Shown here: piece by piece, positions 9,926-17,997 of the stretch
Layout: each line of letters begins with the position of its first letter
Numbering within the stretch: position 1 is the stretch's first letter
Source: Microbulbifer sp. THAF38
GTDB taxonomy: Bacteria; Pseudomonadota; Gammaproteobacteria; Pseudomonadales; Cellvibrionaceae
DNA length: 64,000 nucleotides
Direction of reading: 5' to 3'
NCBI RefSeq assembly: GCF_009363535.1
Contig: NZ_CP045369.1
Location: forward strand, 2,553,001 to 2,617,000
Position numbers and translations under genes: made by a program
The notes under the pieces: model-generated
Told to the model about the DNA's origin: nothing
The model's input: only the letters and a program-made list of their open reading frames with translations
The model's database searches: none

Positions 9926-10918
9926 TGGTTTTCCTTTTCACCTGACTAATGCGCCTAATAGACAATTCCATACATTAAGCGCTTTTAATAAATACAACGC
10001 ATCAAAACCTCAATGATCAACTCAAATTTCTCTACCCTCCCTTCTTTCCCATATAAATTGTAAGACAGTTAGATATGTCGAGAACCACTCCATGTGAGCA
10101 TACTATGACACTCTATGAGGAGTGACTGAATTTACTTAATTGCACGCCGTTACAAAAAAGGAGCACAGCACCATTATTATAAAATCCCTAGGGATCTGAA
10201 ATTATCGACAAACTCTCAAAAAAACAGATTTTAAATTATTAAAATGAAAGGTAATTTACAACGGCATTACTTTACATAAAAACAAAGGTAATACGCCACC
10301 TAAAACAAATAATTATCGCTAAATTATCTGCTATCTATTACTAACTAGTACATATTTGCTGAAGTATAAAATCATTCACTAACGCCAAGGATAAAGAAAG
10401 CAAACTACAAGCTTTAGAGATAAGTCCCGTAGCAGCTGTTAAAAAAGTAAGTAGATATAATTTAACTAACCAATCAATCAACAAATTGACTATTATCAGA
10501 ACGGTATGTATTAATTAGGCTTTCTGGTCATCCATTGAATTGATATCGAGATCTCGATAATGTCACAGATCTAGCGAGCAAGTGATATATCAATCATTTA
10601 TGATCACAATAATTCCCCTGGCCCTGGATTTCTAGGTGAAGGATTAAATCTGTCTTTTAACTCTATAGTTCTGTATCAAAGACACTCATAGCCTTTCCCC
10701 AGAAAAATATTAGGCTTAATGTGAATTACCATCTAGATGGTGCGATATTATCTTATACCAGACGGCCTATCCCAGAATCAATCAAAATCAACAGACTACT
10801 TTTTCGTTAACATCCAGTCTGCTTCTGATGCGCAATTAATTTAATGATAGTTTTTGTGAGCGCCGACAACAAAAAGTATGCTGAAGATTGAACAACCAAA
10901 CTGTCCTCCAATATCCAT
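9926..10918. other. Long AT-rich intergenic region
   Basis: Nearly 1 kb with no supportable gene on either strand. It contains a perfect 16-bp palindrome (TATCGAGATCTCGATA) at 10544-10559. The right part holds nothing recognisable. It may be decayed sequence of former genes; no protein similarity was visible in any frame. Confidence 0.45.
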
Positions 10919-11377
10919 CTATCTTTCGCTACTTTGTTTAGCCCTACTTGATAAACGGCTCCATGACTGACTCAAGCCTAGCAAGTAGGTTAGGCCTAAG
11001 GTAAAACACAATGCTGAACTAACAAGCCAAAAATTTAATGAGTTATCCGGAAAAGCCGGCATTATAAAGTAAAAACCTAGTGCCCTCGCAAGCAACACTA
11101 GAGATATAAGTGTCAGCCCTGTGCGTAATAATGGGAGTCTGAGAATATGGCCAGCACCGGAAAAAGCATACGCAGACCAAACTAGCAAAACACTCACAAT
11201 AATACCTGTAACTTTTGTAGGATAAGAATCTCCAGCTTCAGCCATTTGAGCCATTGCCTCTCCGGCACCTAAAAATCGATACCATTCCGCACCAAACAGA
11301 ATACAACCAACATGCAACCCTGCAACGATCAGAGTAAGCACTCCCGCCAATTCCAAATAATTAAGCCTATCAGTCAT
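10919..11377 (-). CDS. Four-helix integral membrane protein, unknown function
   Basis: A 152-residue protein with four likely membrane helices: about residues 8-28 (LELAGVLTLIVAGLHVGCIL), 55-75 (VTGIIVSVLLVWSAYAFSG), 83-105 and 115-135. The charged C-terminus is probably cytoplasmic. I do not recognise the family with certainty; small four-helix proteins of this type are common in marine gammaproteobacteria. It lies next to a broken acetyltransferase gene on the same strand. No catalytic motif is visible. Confidence 0.65.
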   Translation of the reverse strand: MTDRLNYLELAGVLTLIVAGLHVGCILFGAEWYRFLGAGEAMAQMAEAGDSYPTKVTGIIVSVLLVWSAYAFSGAGHILRLPLLRTGLTLISLVLLARALGFYFIMPAFPDNSLNFWLVSSALCFTLGLTYLLGLSQSWSRLSSRAKQSSER

Positions 11378-11681
11378 ATTTGATTCCTTAGAAAGAGCTA
11401 GCCCAGCGCTTGGTGAAGCTTGGGCAACCTCTGGGAGCCCTGTAGGGTCGGAGTAATAAGGATCGAGAGGTTAACACTTCTTATTTGAACAAACCATTTC
11501 GACAGCCTGCACCGGCGTACCATTGTATTCAGCAGTGAACTCTTTAGTTGTTTCAAATCCAACCTTTTGATAAAACTTGATTGCAGGCCAATTAGATTTT
11601 GCAACGAACAACTTAGCTTGGCCACTGATCTTTGTTAGCAGAAACTCAAGTATCGACTTCCCTACCCCTTCCCCTCTGGCA

Positions 11682-11697
11682 CTCGGGCACTCGGGCA
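11682..11697 (+). repeat. 8-bp tandem duplication causing a frameshift
   Basis: Two adjacent copies of CTCGGGCA inside the acetyl-CoA-binding loop of the broken GNAT gene. One copy restores the expected PSARGEGVG reading, so the second copy is the lesion. Confidence 0.85.
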
Positions 11698-11767
11698 TAC
11701 AAACTGTAGTGGTCTAATACTTCCGGACACTTCGCTAAGATGGTAAAAACACCAAGCGAGGTGATGT

Positions 11768-12058
11768 ATGACAACGAAAGGTACACGCCGGCAATTCAAG
11801 CCGGAGTTCAAGAAAGACGCCGTAGCCCTGGTCTCTGAGCAGGGATATTCTATTTCTAAAGCCGCAGAGGCTGTAGGAACCACTGCCAACAATCTGCGAC
11901 GCTGGATAAAAGAGCTGAAGCAGGAAGAGAGCGGAGAAAGGCTGGATGTCGGCGAGCGCGCAGAATTGGACCGGTTACGACGCGAAAACAAGCAGTTGCG
12001 GATGGAGAAAGAAATCCTAAAAAAGGCCAGCGCTTTCTTTGCGAAAGAAATGAAGTAA
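11768..12058 (+). CDS. IS3-family transposase OrfA
   Basis: A 96-residue DNA-binding subunit. The N-terminal helix-turn-helix region (KPEFKKDAVALVSEQGYSIS, then AAEAVGTTANNLRRWIKEL) is typical of OrfA of the IS3 group, followed by a leucine-zipper-like segment LRRENKQLRMEKEILKK. Near its end the codons CTA AAA AAG form the heptamer AAAAAAG, the classic site for programmed -1 frameshifting to make the OrfAB transposase. The -1 frame stays open from there into orfB. Confidence 0.93.
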   Translation: MTTKGTRRQFKPEFKKDAVALVSEQGYSISKAAEAVGTTANNLRRWIKELKQEESGERLDVGERAELDRLRRENKQLRMEKEILKKASAFFAKEMK

Positions 12059-12114
12059 AGTACAACTTTATTAAAGAACAGCAAGGCAGCTTTCCAGTTA
12101 GGACACTCTGCCGA

Positions 12115-12906
12115 GTGATGCAGGTAAATAAGAGTAGCTATTACGGGTGGTATCAGCGTAGTAATAGCTCAATAGATAGCCAGACATGGAAACTATGCCA
12201 TCGTTTGAAGGCCTTATTTTCTGAATCTCGACAGAGTCTCGGAAGCCGTCGGTTAATGAAACTGTTACGCAAAGAAGGCTTTAAAATTGGTCGCTATCGT
12301 GTCCGCAAACTAATGAAAAAGCTAGGTTTGAGAGTAAAACGCAAGAAGCGATTTACACTGACGACAGACAGCAAACACCAACTACCTACCGCGGAAAACC
12401 TTTTGAATAGGGAGTTCTCACCAAGTGTTAAAAATCAAGTTTGGACTACTGATATCACGTACATCTGGACTGCACAGGGCTGGCTGTATTTGGCGGTAGT
12501 GATTGATCTCTATTCACGTAGGATTGTTGGTTGGCATCTAGATCGCCAGATGGAAACGGCCCTGGTAAGTCGTGCATTGATGATGGCTGTTAATTTGCGT
12601 ACACCGCCAAAGGGTCTTCTACACCACTCTGATCGAGGCAGTCAGTATGCCAGCCATACCTACCAAGCGCAGTTGAAACAGCATGGTATGGTGTGCTCAA
12701 TGAGCCGCAAGGGAAATTGTTGGGACAATGCACCGACTGAACGCTTTTTTAGCAGCCTAAAACGAGAATGGCTGACGGGAAATATCTATCCGACAAGGGA
12801 AGATGCGATAGCCGATGTGAGGGCCTATATTGCTTATTACAACTCACGCAGGATACATTCATCACTGGAGTATATAACCCCTATCGAATTTGAAAAATGT
12901 GCTTAA
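12115..12906 (+). CDS. IS3-family transposase OrfB (DDE integrase core)
   Basis: The catalytic part of the transposase, shown from the GTG at 12115, although in the cell it is probably made as an OrfAB fusion by -1 frameshifting at 12019-12025. The DDE triad is visible: Asp in VWTTDITYIW, Asp in LHHSDRGSQYAS and Glu in DNAPTERFFSSLKREW. An HTH_21-like segment (SLGSRRLMKLLRKEGFKIG) precedes the core. The frame ends inside the right end of the element. No disabling change is seen. Confidence 0.93.
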   Translation: MMQVNKSSYYGWYQRSNSSIDSQTWKLCHRLKALFSESRQSLGSRRLMKLLRKEGFKIGRYRVRKLMKKLGLRVKRKKRFTLTTDSKHQLPTAENLLNREFSPSVKNQVWTTDITYIWTAQGWLYLAVVIDLYSRRIVGWHLDRQMETALVSRALMMAVNLRTPPKGLLHHSDRGSQYASHTYQAQLKQHGMVCSMSRKGNCWDNAPTERFFSSLKREWLTGNIYPTREDAIADVRAYIAYYNSRRIHSSLEYITPIEFEKCA

Positions 12907-13210
12907 AGAGGTGTCCGGTTAGACTTGACCACAACAAACAGAGCTCGAATTTCTTGCTGGAACATTGCGCCATAGCCAAGAATTGTTTCATCTTCGTAGA
13001 CGAAAATATCTGACTCCCTTAGCGCTGACAGCCTCTTCGCATCTTTTTCCAACGGAAGAAACTCCAATTCCACAGCTTCAAATCTAAGCTCATCTAGCTT
13101 AGAGAGAGTATAGATCTCCAAGATTCTTGGAAAGTCTGTAGTAATGAACGTTCGAATCATCCTGAACACTAAATTTTCTAGTCTCTATCAATATTGATTT
13201 TTGAACAATG

Positions 13211-13672
13211 TCATTTCAACTTAATTTTATACGTTGTAAATTTACTGCCATACATTTCAGATTCATAAATATTCTCAGCGATTTTTCCCAAGAACTTATA
13301 AATAGGACGAGTGTGATGGAAGCTAACTAATACCTCATCATGATTAAGCTCCCGCGCCCACCTCATTAGATCTTGAAACACTATTCTACCTACCCCCCAA
13401 AACTGGTCATCAATGACAATCGCGATCTCATACTTTCCACATTCTTGTTGAATCCCACACCAACCAGCTAATTCATCATCAACAATAATGGCTCTAACTC
13501 TACAACCTACCTCTTTATCCGCCTCTATTTTTGAATGCATCCATTCTTTTACTGTTTTAAGTGTAAATATCTCATGCTCAATCAAATGCTTTCTTGTCTT
13601 ATAGCCATTTAATATAGGCAAAAATTTGTGCGGATTAACCTCGCTAAATTTTAGATATTCGATAGCTTTCAT
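13211..13672 (-). CDS. GNAT-family N-acetyltransferase
   Basis: A 153-residue acetyltransferase-like protein. The core beta strands and acetyl-CoA loop can be seen around KYEIAIVIDDQFWGVGRIVFQDLMRWA (residues 85-111), where the loop is the less usual FWGVGR form, followed by the C-terminal strand region DEVLVSFHHTRPIYKFLGK. Substrate unknown. It lies just beyond the broken GNAT gene on the same strand, so two related genes were once side by side, although they are not close copies. Confidence 0.72.
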   Translation of the reverse strand: MKAIEYLKFSEVNPHKFLPILNGYKTRKHLIEHEIFTLKTVKEWMHSKIEADKEVGCRVRAIIVDDELAGWCGIQQECGKYEIAIVIDDQFWGVGRIVFQDLMRWARELNHDEVLVSFHHTRPIYKFLGKIAENIYESEMYGSKFTTYKIKLK

Positions 13673-13840
13673 AGTATTTTCAGCTTTATTGTTCGCAATG
13701 GTGTATCAACCCCCATTACCAGCACACCCCTTGTGTAGTTTCAAATGTATGGAATTGCTAAGTTTAGCCCTTGAAAGTTTGTATTTTGATCATAATCACC
13801 CCCTTACCAATCTAATCACACATCACCATTTGATATGGAA

Positions 13841-14308
13841 TTACTGACAAATTTCAGAAAAAACTCCACTGACAAGACTTGCCAAGTCATCAGGAGCCAG
13901 CTCTATTTCAAGCCCCCTGCGGCCCGCACTAATATAAATCGTAGCGTTATTTCTAGCCGAAGAGTCAATGATGGTTTTAAGTCGCCTTTTTTGACCTAAT
14001 GGGCTAACACCTCCTAATACATAACCAGTTGATCTTTCTACATCTGATTTTAAAGCTATTGTGGCTTTCTTAGCGCCAACATATTTTGCTAAGAGCTTCA
14101 TACTGAGCATTGATGAAACAGGAATTACCCCGACGGCCAGCTCTTTGTTTTCCAGGCTAACAACTAGTGTTTTGAAAACCCTAGACTCGGGCACCCCTAA
14201 TTTTTCAGCAGCCTCCAATCCGTATGATTCACTCGATGAATCATGCGTGTATTCATGTACTTTATGAGAGATTTTAGCCTTTTTGGCCATAGAAATTGCT
14301 GGTGTCAT
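13841..14308 (-). CDS. ybaK: Cys-tRNA(Pro) deacylase YbaK/EbsC
   Basis: A 155-residue trans-editing enzyme that hydrolyses cysteine wrongly attached to tRNA(Pro), protecting translation in the cytosol. The YbaK fold is shown by AEKLGVPESRVFKTLVVS near residue 35, where the invariant Lys of VFKTLV is functionally essential in the family, and by the GYVLGGVSPLGQKRRL segment near residue 95 followed by the GRRGLEIELAP strand. Length is normal. A good AGGAG ribosome site lies just before the ATG. It is a single-gene unit. Confidence 0.92.
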   Translation of the reverse strand: MTPAISMAKKAKISHKVHEYTHDSSSESYGLEAAEKLGVPESRVFKTLVVSLENKELAVGVIPVSSMLSMKLLAKYVGAKKATIALKSDVERSTGYVLGGVSPLGQKRRLKTIIDSSARNNATIYISAGRRGLEIELAPDDLASLVSGVFSEICQ

Positions 14309-14919
14309 TTTACTCCTGAGCCTCTAATATCCGTAACTGGGGCGACAGGTAAGTAGCATTACTATCTCATTGAAAACCAAAGGTCTGCTACAACCTATTA
14401 GTGTTTATGCCTTGCCATACCTTATCAATTAGCCACCATAACAGATTGCAGCTCTCAAACGAATGGAGAAATCTAAAGAACCCTGATCAATTAGTTTTAG
14501 AGTAAAATTTTTACGGCGAGAAAGTTTTCATAGATACCAAAGAAACTCAAGCTAAGATGAATTCCTATTTTCTTAGATTCAGTCGTTATATTGTCTCAAA
14601 CTACATACAGCCCAATACTGAAAATTCGCACCAGGCATCCCCCATACGGCACATAAGCGAAATAAAGCTGCGATTAATATCTTGTATTAAGAGGACTGAT
14701 TGATGCGTGGTATCGCCCAACGTACAACCCCTGCAATCCATGGACACTTCACTGATTTTAAAATTTGAAGAATAACCTCCCACCTCAGATAAAATAGAGT
14801 ACTCATATCAATTTACGTATAACACCAACCCCAGGCACTGCTAAAATTCATCAGCCCTTGAGGTCTAAACGCAACGTCCAAAAAAGGCTTCCGCCAAGGA
14901 AGTCATGATATAATGTCTT
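14309..14919. other. Intergenic region without supportable genes
   Basis: About 610 AT-rich bases between ybaK and the DUF3592 gene. A 60-codon open frame on the minus strand (14601-14783) has no ribosome site and no recognisable domain, so I do not call it. No repeat or strong hairpin seen. Confidence 0.4.
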
Positions 14920-15441
14920 TTAGGTATTTTGTGCTTTATACATAGCCAGATCATACTGCAATAGCAAATATTCATATAGCTCTGCTAAATAGCTACTTTT
15001 TAGCAAAACGATTAAAGCAATACCCAGGATTGGCATTAGCGGCACTAAAATGGTACTTAGCCGGCTGAATGGCGCAACCTCTAAATATGCAAACTCATTT
15101 ATCTTTGGATTTACCCTAACCTCAACAACGTCCCCTGGTCGGTATTTCTTTGTAAGGTAGGATTCATACTCTAAACTTGGAAACAGATCATAACCCCGCA
15201 AGACTGGCGTTTCAGATTTGTACACCTTCCCTTTAAATTTATAATTGAATGCAATTATTGCTTCAGTTACATTCTTGCCATTAAGATCCAATTGATTCAA
15301 TAATCTGGAATGCGTTATTTCTCCAACTACCACAGGCCAATTACTGAATGTTTAATGTAGCTTCAGATAAATGAATGCCTGGAAAAACCCAAACAAAATC
15401 ATGAGCACCGGAATAAGTAGCTGTACAAATTTAAAAATCAT
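14920..15441 (-). pseudogene. DUF3592 membrane protein gene with an in-frame TAA
   Basis: The continuous frame starts at ATG 15441, preceded by a strong AGGGGAG ribosome site, and encodes an N-terminal membrane helix (MIFKFVQLLIPVLMILFGFF) up to codon 29. Codon 30 is TAA (15352-15354). The same frame then continues with TFSNWPVVVGEITHSRL, the normal beginning of the DUF3592 soluble domain, through YRPGDVVEVRVNPKINEFA and a second membrane helix near the C-terminus. A shorter product could start from a GTG at 15333 but would lack the first helix. The simplest reading is a nonsense mutation, for example CAA to TAA. DUF3592 proteins are membrane proteins of unknown function. Confidence 0.78.
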
Positions 15442-15578
15442 CAATTTACTCCCCTAAAGTCGTTGGTAACAACAGCCGGCTCCGAATACTTTATATGTAC
15501 AAATAGGAGTGAACCTAGCGTAAAACAGATACAAGGTTTCCGAAAAAGCGTCTACTTAACCACCGGCAATAGTTAACG

Positions 15579-16085
15579 TTACTCAAAACGACCCCCACCG
15601 ATCAACTCACGGAGCCTATCAAGAATAATTTTTTTCTGTTTTTCTTTATCCAAATCCTTTTCTGGAGGAATATATTTACTAAGAATCTCCCTTGCTTCTA
15701 GTGAGTACTTTGTATCAATTGCATTGCCAGGGTATTTTTCTCGATAATCTTTTGCTCGCGATAGAAAAGTGTGCAAATGATATTTATCTTCCTCAGGAAT
15801 TTTCATCTTCAGCATCTTACTAGCACCAACCACTGCGTAATCAATACGCAAGTCATAGTTATTTAAAAGGGTTTCTACGCCCCCCAAATGATAAACCTCC
15901 AAATGATTTAGCGCATCAAAACCAGGGGTTAGCGTTATTTCAAGCATTTCACTATAAGTATTTTCTGCCACTTGCACGCAAACTTTTGACGCAATCTCCA
16001 GCTTTTCTTCACAACTCTCTTTTGCGGAAAGTAAGACTGGGCTACCCCCAAATAAAACCAATATAAATACACACAACCTGCTCAT
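15579..16085 (-). CDS. Secreted hypothetical protein
   Basis: A 168-residue protein with a signal peptide (residues 1-21, ending PVLLSA). The mature part is alpha-helical and charged, with two Cys near the start (ESCEEKLEIASKVCVQ) that could form a disulphide. No known domain recognised. It stands alone with AT-rich gaps on both sides. Confidence 0.6.
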   Translation of the reverse strand: MSRLCVFILVLFGGSPVLLSAKESCEEKLEIASKVCVQVAENTYSEMLEITLTPGFDALNHLEVYHLGGVETLLNNYDLRIDYAVVGASKMLKMKIPEEDKYHLHTFLSRAKDYREKYPGNAIDTKYSLEAREILSKYIPPEKDLDKEKQKKIILDRLRELIGGGRFE

Positions 16086-16598
16086 ATCAAAGCTCTATTG
16101 GTAAATTTAAAAAATCGCTCTTATGTCACTCTTCTCTGCATTTCTGGTCCGAAAGATACACAGAGGCTAAAAAGGAAACCCCTTCAGCAAATGAAAGCTA
16201 TTGACGAAAGAGTAACCAGGCAGACAGATAACATCGGCTCTAGAGACATCCGCTTCCTTTACTTTTGATAAATCTGCCAATTTCATTAAAAATCAATGAG
16301 TTAGCCCACTTCCAAGTGATGCTAACAGACGAAACTGTTTTTGGCTTTAGATACCTTGAGCGGGATTAGGCTAAAAAGCCGGCTAGATGTCAACTTATAA
16401 GCATATCTACGCTAGCTTTTACAATTAATAGCAGCTGAATTAATTGGGATATATTTTCATAAATATGAGATTTAATAAAAAATTAATCCGAGAGGAAGTT
16501 CAGGCTTGCTTAAAGGGAAAGGCTTCCCCTAATCTCAGCGAGCAGATTTCTTCTCGCTGAGTACTTTTCAATAAGGAATCACTTGTCAGTTTTTGAGT
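16086..16598. other. Intergenic region with one strong hairpin
   Basis: About 510 bases. The left part shows nothing. A perfect 9-bp stem CTCAGCGAG/CTCGCTGAG at 16534-16561 lies just beyond the end of the DUF2489 gene. The region marks the change from AT-rich accessory sequence on the left to the GC-rich conserved block on the right. Confidence 0.5.
16534..16561. terminator. Probable terminator hairpin
   Basis: Stem CTCAGCGAG (16534-16542) pairs with CTCGCTGAG (16553-16561) around a 10-base loop. It is followed on the plus strand by TACTTTTC and lies 37 bases beyond the stop of the minus-strand DUF2489 gene, so it may end transcription from that operon. Confidence 0.55.
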
Positions 16599-17066
16599 TC
16601 AAAAAGTACGACCCAAAATACGCTTAGCTGCATCTAGGGCGAAATCTTTATAGTCCGCTTCCACCTGCGCCATCTCCAGCTCATATTGGAACTGTTCTTT
16701 CCGCGGGAGTGCTTTCCATTCTTTTAAAATTGGAATATGGCTGGTTTTTTCTGCGATGGTGTAGAAAGCGACAAACTCTTCACGCACGCTATCTCCCACT
16801 TGAAGCGCATCCAGGAGTACGCGAATACGAATTGAGGCTTCAGTAAGCCCTACCCCATCATCCAATAGGGAACGCGCGATAATCTGGATGCTGTCGTTTA
16901 CTCTTTCTCGCTGATCTTCTGCGGCTTGCTCTAGCTCCGCCAGTTGTTCGGCCTGCTTCTTCTGCGCAATCGATAATTTACGCAGATAATAGCCAGCTAC
17001 AATCGCCAGGGAGAAGATAATCAGAGCTGCAACAACCAGCAGCCAAGTGGGAAACATCGTCATCAA
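16599..17066 (-). CDS. DUF2489 family membrane-anchored protein
   Basis: A 155-residue protein with one N-terminal membrane helix (residues 6-27, TWLLVVAALIIFSLAIVAGYYL), a coiled-coil stretch (QKKQAEQLAELEQAAEDQRERV) and a helical domain typical of DUF2489. The start overlaps the stop of the transporter gene upstream by 4 bases (ATGA), so the two are translationally coupled. Function unknown in the family; conserved in gammaproteobacteria. Confidence 0.8.
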   Translation of the reverse strand: MMTMFPTWLLVVAALIIFSLAIVAGYYLRKLSIAQKKQAEQLAELEQAAEDQRERVNDSIQIIARSLLDDGVGLTEASIRIRVLLDALQVGDSVREEFVAFYTIAEKTSHIPILKEWKALPRKEQFQYELEMAQVEADYKDFALDAAKRILGRTF

Positions 17067-17992
17067 ATATACACCTTAAGTAACGCCAGCCCGATGCTGG
17101 CCGAAATAACAGAAAGCACTGTACTGAGGCCAACAATATTGGCCGCCAGTTGGCTATTGCCACCCATGGTGTGGGCCATCACAAAAGCCGATATTGCACA
17201 GGGCGAGCCTGTAATCAACATCAGATATCCCAAGTAAGTTGGGCTCATACCCATAGCCCAGCCTATCAGCACTGAGAGTATCGGCACTCCAAACAGCTTG
17301 AGCACTGAAGACGTCAGCGCTGTTGGCGAACTACGCAGCAGCTGCCCCAACTTCATACTCGCACCGATACAAATCAGCCCCATTGGCAAGCTCGCTGAAC
17401 CCAGTATTTTAACGGTATCAAGTACCATTTGTGGGAGTTTGATATTCAGCACTCGGCAAAAAATTGCCAGGAATACCCCGATGATTAATGGGTTCTTTGC
17501 CAGTTCCTTCAGCAGCAAACCAAAGCTAAACTTCTTTTCTTCGTTGTAAAAAACAAACAGTATTACCGCAAATACATTGAACTGGATCGTCAGCGCAGCA
17601 ACCAGTACTGCAGAGTGCGAAACCCCCGACTCACCAAAGGCCTTCTCCACCCAAGCAAGCCCCACAATGGCAACGTTTCCGCGAAATGCCCCCTGAATAA
17701 ACGCACTGCGATCCTTCACAGCTATAGGCCGAGCCATCAGCCAAGATATGGGGACTATCGCAAAGGTACCCAAAATTCCCGCTGTTAAAAGAGGAATCTC
17801 ATCTGCGGGCTTTGCATTCGAAGAGTAAATACTGTCGAACAGCAGCGCTGGCAACATCACGTTGAAGACCAACACCGTTGCATCATCGATGAACGACTTG
17901 TGCAGCATGCCCTGCCTGGTTAACAGGTAACCACCGATAATCATCAAAAAGATCGGGCCAGTAACCAACAAGGCAAAGGCAATATTTTCCAT
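17063..17992 (-). CDS. AEC family transporter (auxin efflux carrier-like permease)
   Basis: A 309-residue inner-membrane protein with about ten membrane helices in two five-helix halves, as in AEC/Mem_trans permeases. Typical features are the N-terminal ITGPIFLMI-like helix with GYLLTRQGM, the NVMLPALLFDSIYSS segment after helix 2, and MGLICIGASMKLGQL in the second half. Such proteins export or import organic acids or other anions; the substrate is unknown. It overlaps DUF2489 by 4 bases and lies just downstream of rmuC, so the three may be one transcription unit. Confidence 0.85.
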   Translation of the reverse strand: MENIAFALLVTGPIFLMIIGGYLLTRQGMLHKSFIDDATVLVFNVMLPALLFDSIYSSNAKPADEIPLLTAGILGTFAIVPISWLMARPIAVKDRSAFIQGAFRGNVAIVGLAWVEKAFGESGVSHSAVLVAALTIQFNVFAVILFVFYNEEKKFSFGLLLKELAKNPLIIGVFLAIFCRVLNIKLPQMVLDTVKILGSASLPMGLICIGASMKLGQLLRSSPTALTSSVLKLFGVPILSVLIGWAMGMSPTYLGYLMLITGSPCAISAFVMAHTMGGNSQLAANIVGLSTVLSVISASIGLALLKVYI

Positions 17993-17997
17993 GGGGA

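Larger units (their letters stand above)
11705..12936 (+). mobile_element. IS3-family insertion sequence (IS3/IS911-like group)
   Basis: A complete 1232-bp element. Its ends are imperfect inverted repeats of about 29 bp: the left begins TGTAGTGGTC and the reverse complement of the right begins TGTTGTGGTC, and both continue to CCGGACAC. It is flanked by a 3-bp direct repeat AAC (11702-11704 and 12937-12939), the size expected for this family. It carries orfA and orfB with an A6G slippery heptamer at 12019-12025 and intact DDE residues, so it may still be mobile. It sits inside a GNAT gene. Confidence 0.93.
11471..13169 (-). pseudogene. GNAT acetyltransferase, broken by an 8-bp duplication and an IS3-family insertion
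   Basis: The N-terminal half is at 13169-12937 (MIRTFITTDFPRILEIYTL to EIRALF) and the C-terminal half at 11701-11471 (acetyl-CoA loop PSARGEGVGKS, then NWPAIKFYQKVGF). Removing the insertion sequence at 11705-12936 and one copy of its AAC target repeat rejoins the halves, but still out of frame. The cause is a tandem duplication of CTCGGGCA at 11682-11697; with one copy removed the join reads ALFVCPSARGEGVG, a textbook GNAT motif A. The gene therefore suffered two independent inactivating events. It would have been a small-molecule or protein N-acetyltransferase of about 150 residues. Confidence 0.85.

Noticed and set aside
11398..11625. 75-codon minus-strand frame in the broken GNAT region
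   Set aside because: It lies in a different frame from the GNAT C-terminal half, which has clear family motifs.
14601..14783. 60-codon minus-strand frame between ybaK and the DUF3592 gene
   Set aside because: No ribosome site and no family resemblance; too short to support.
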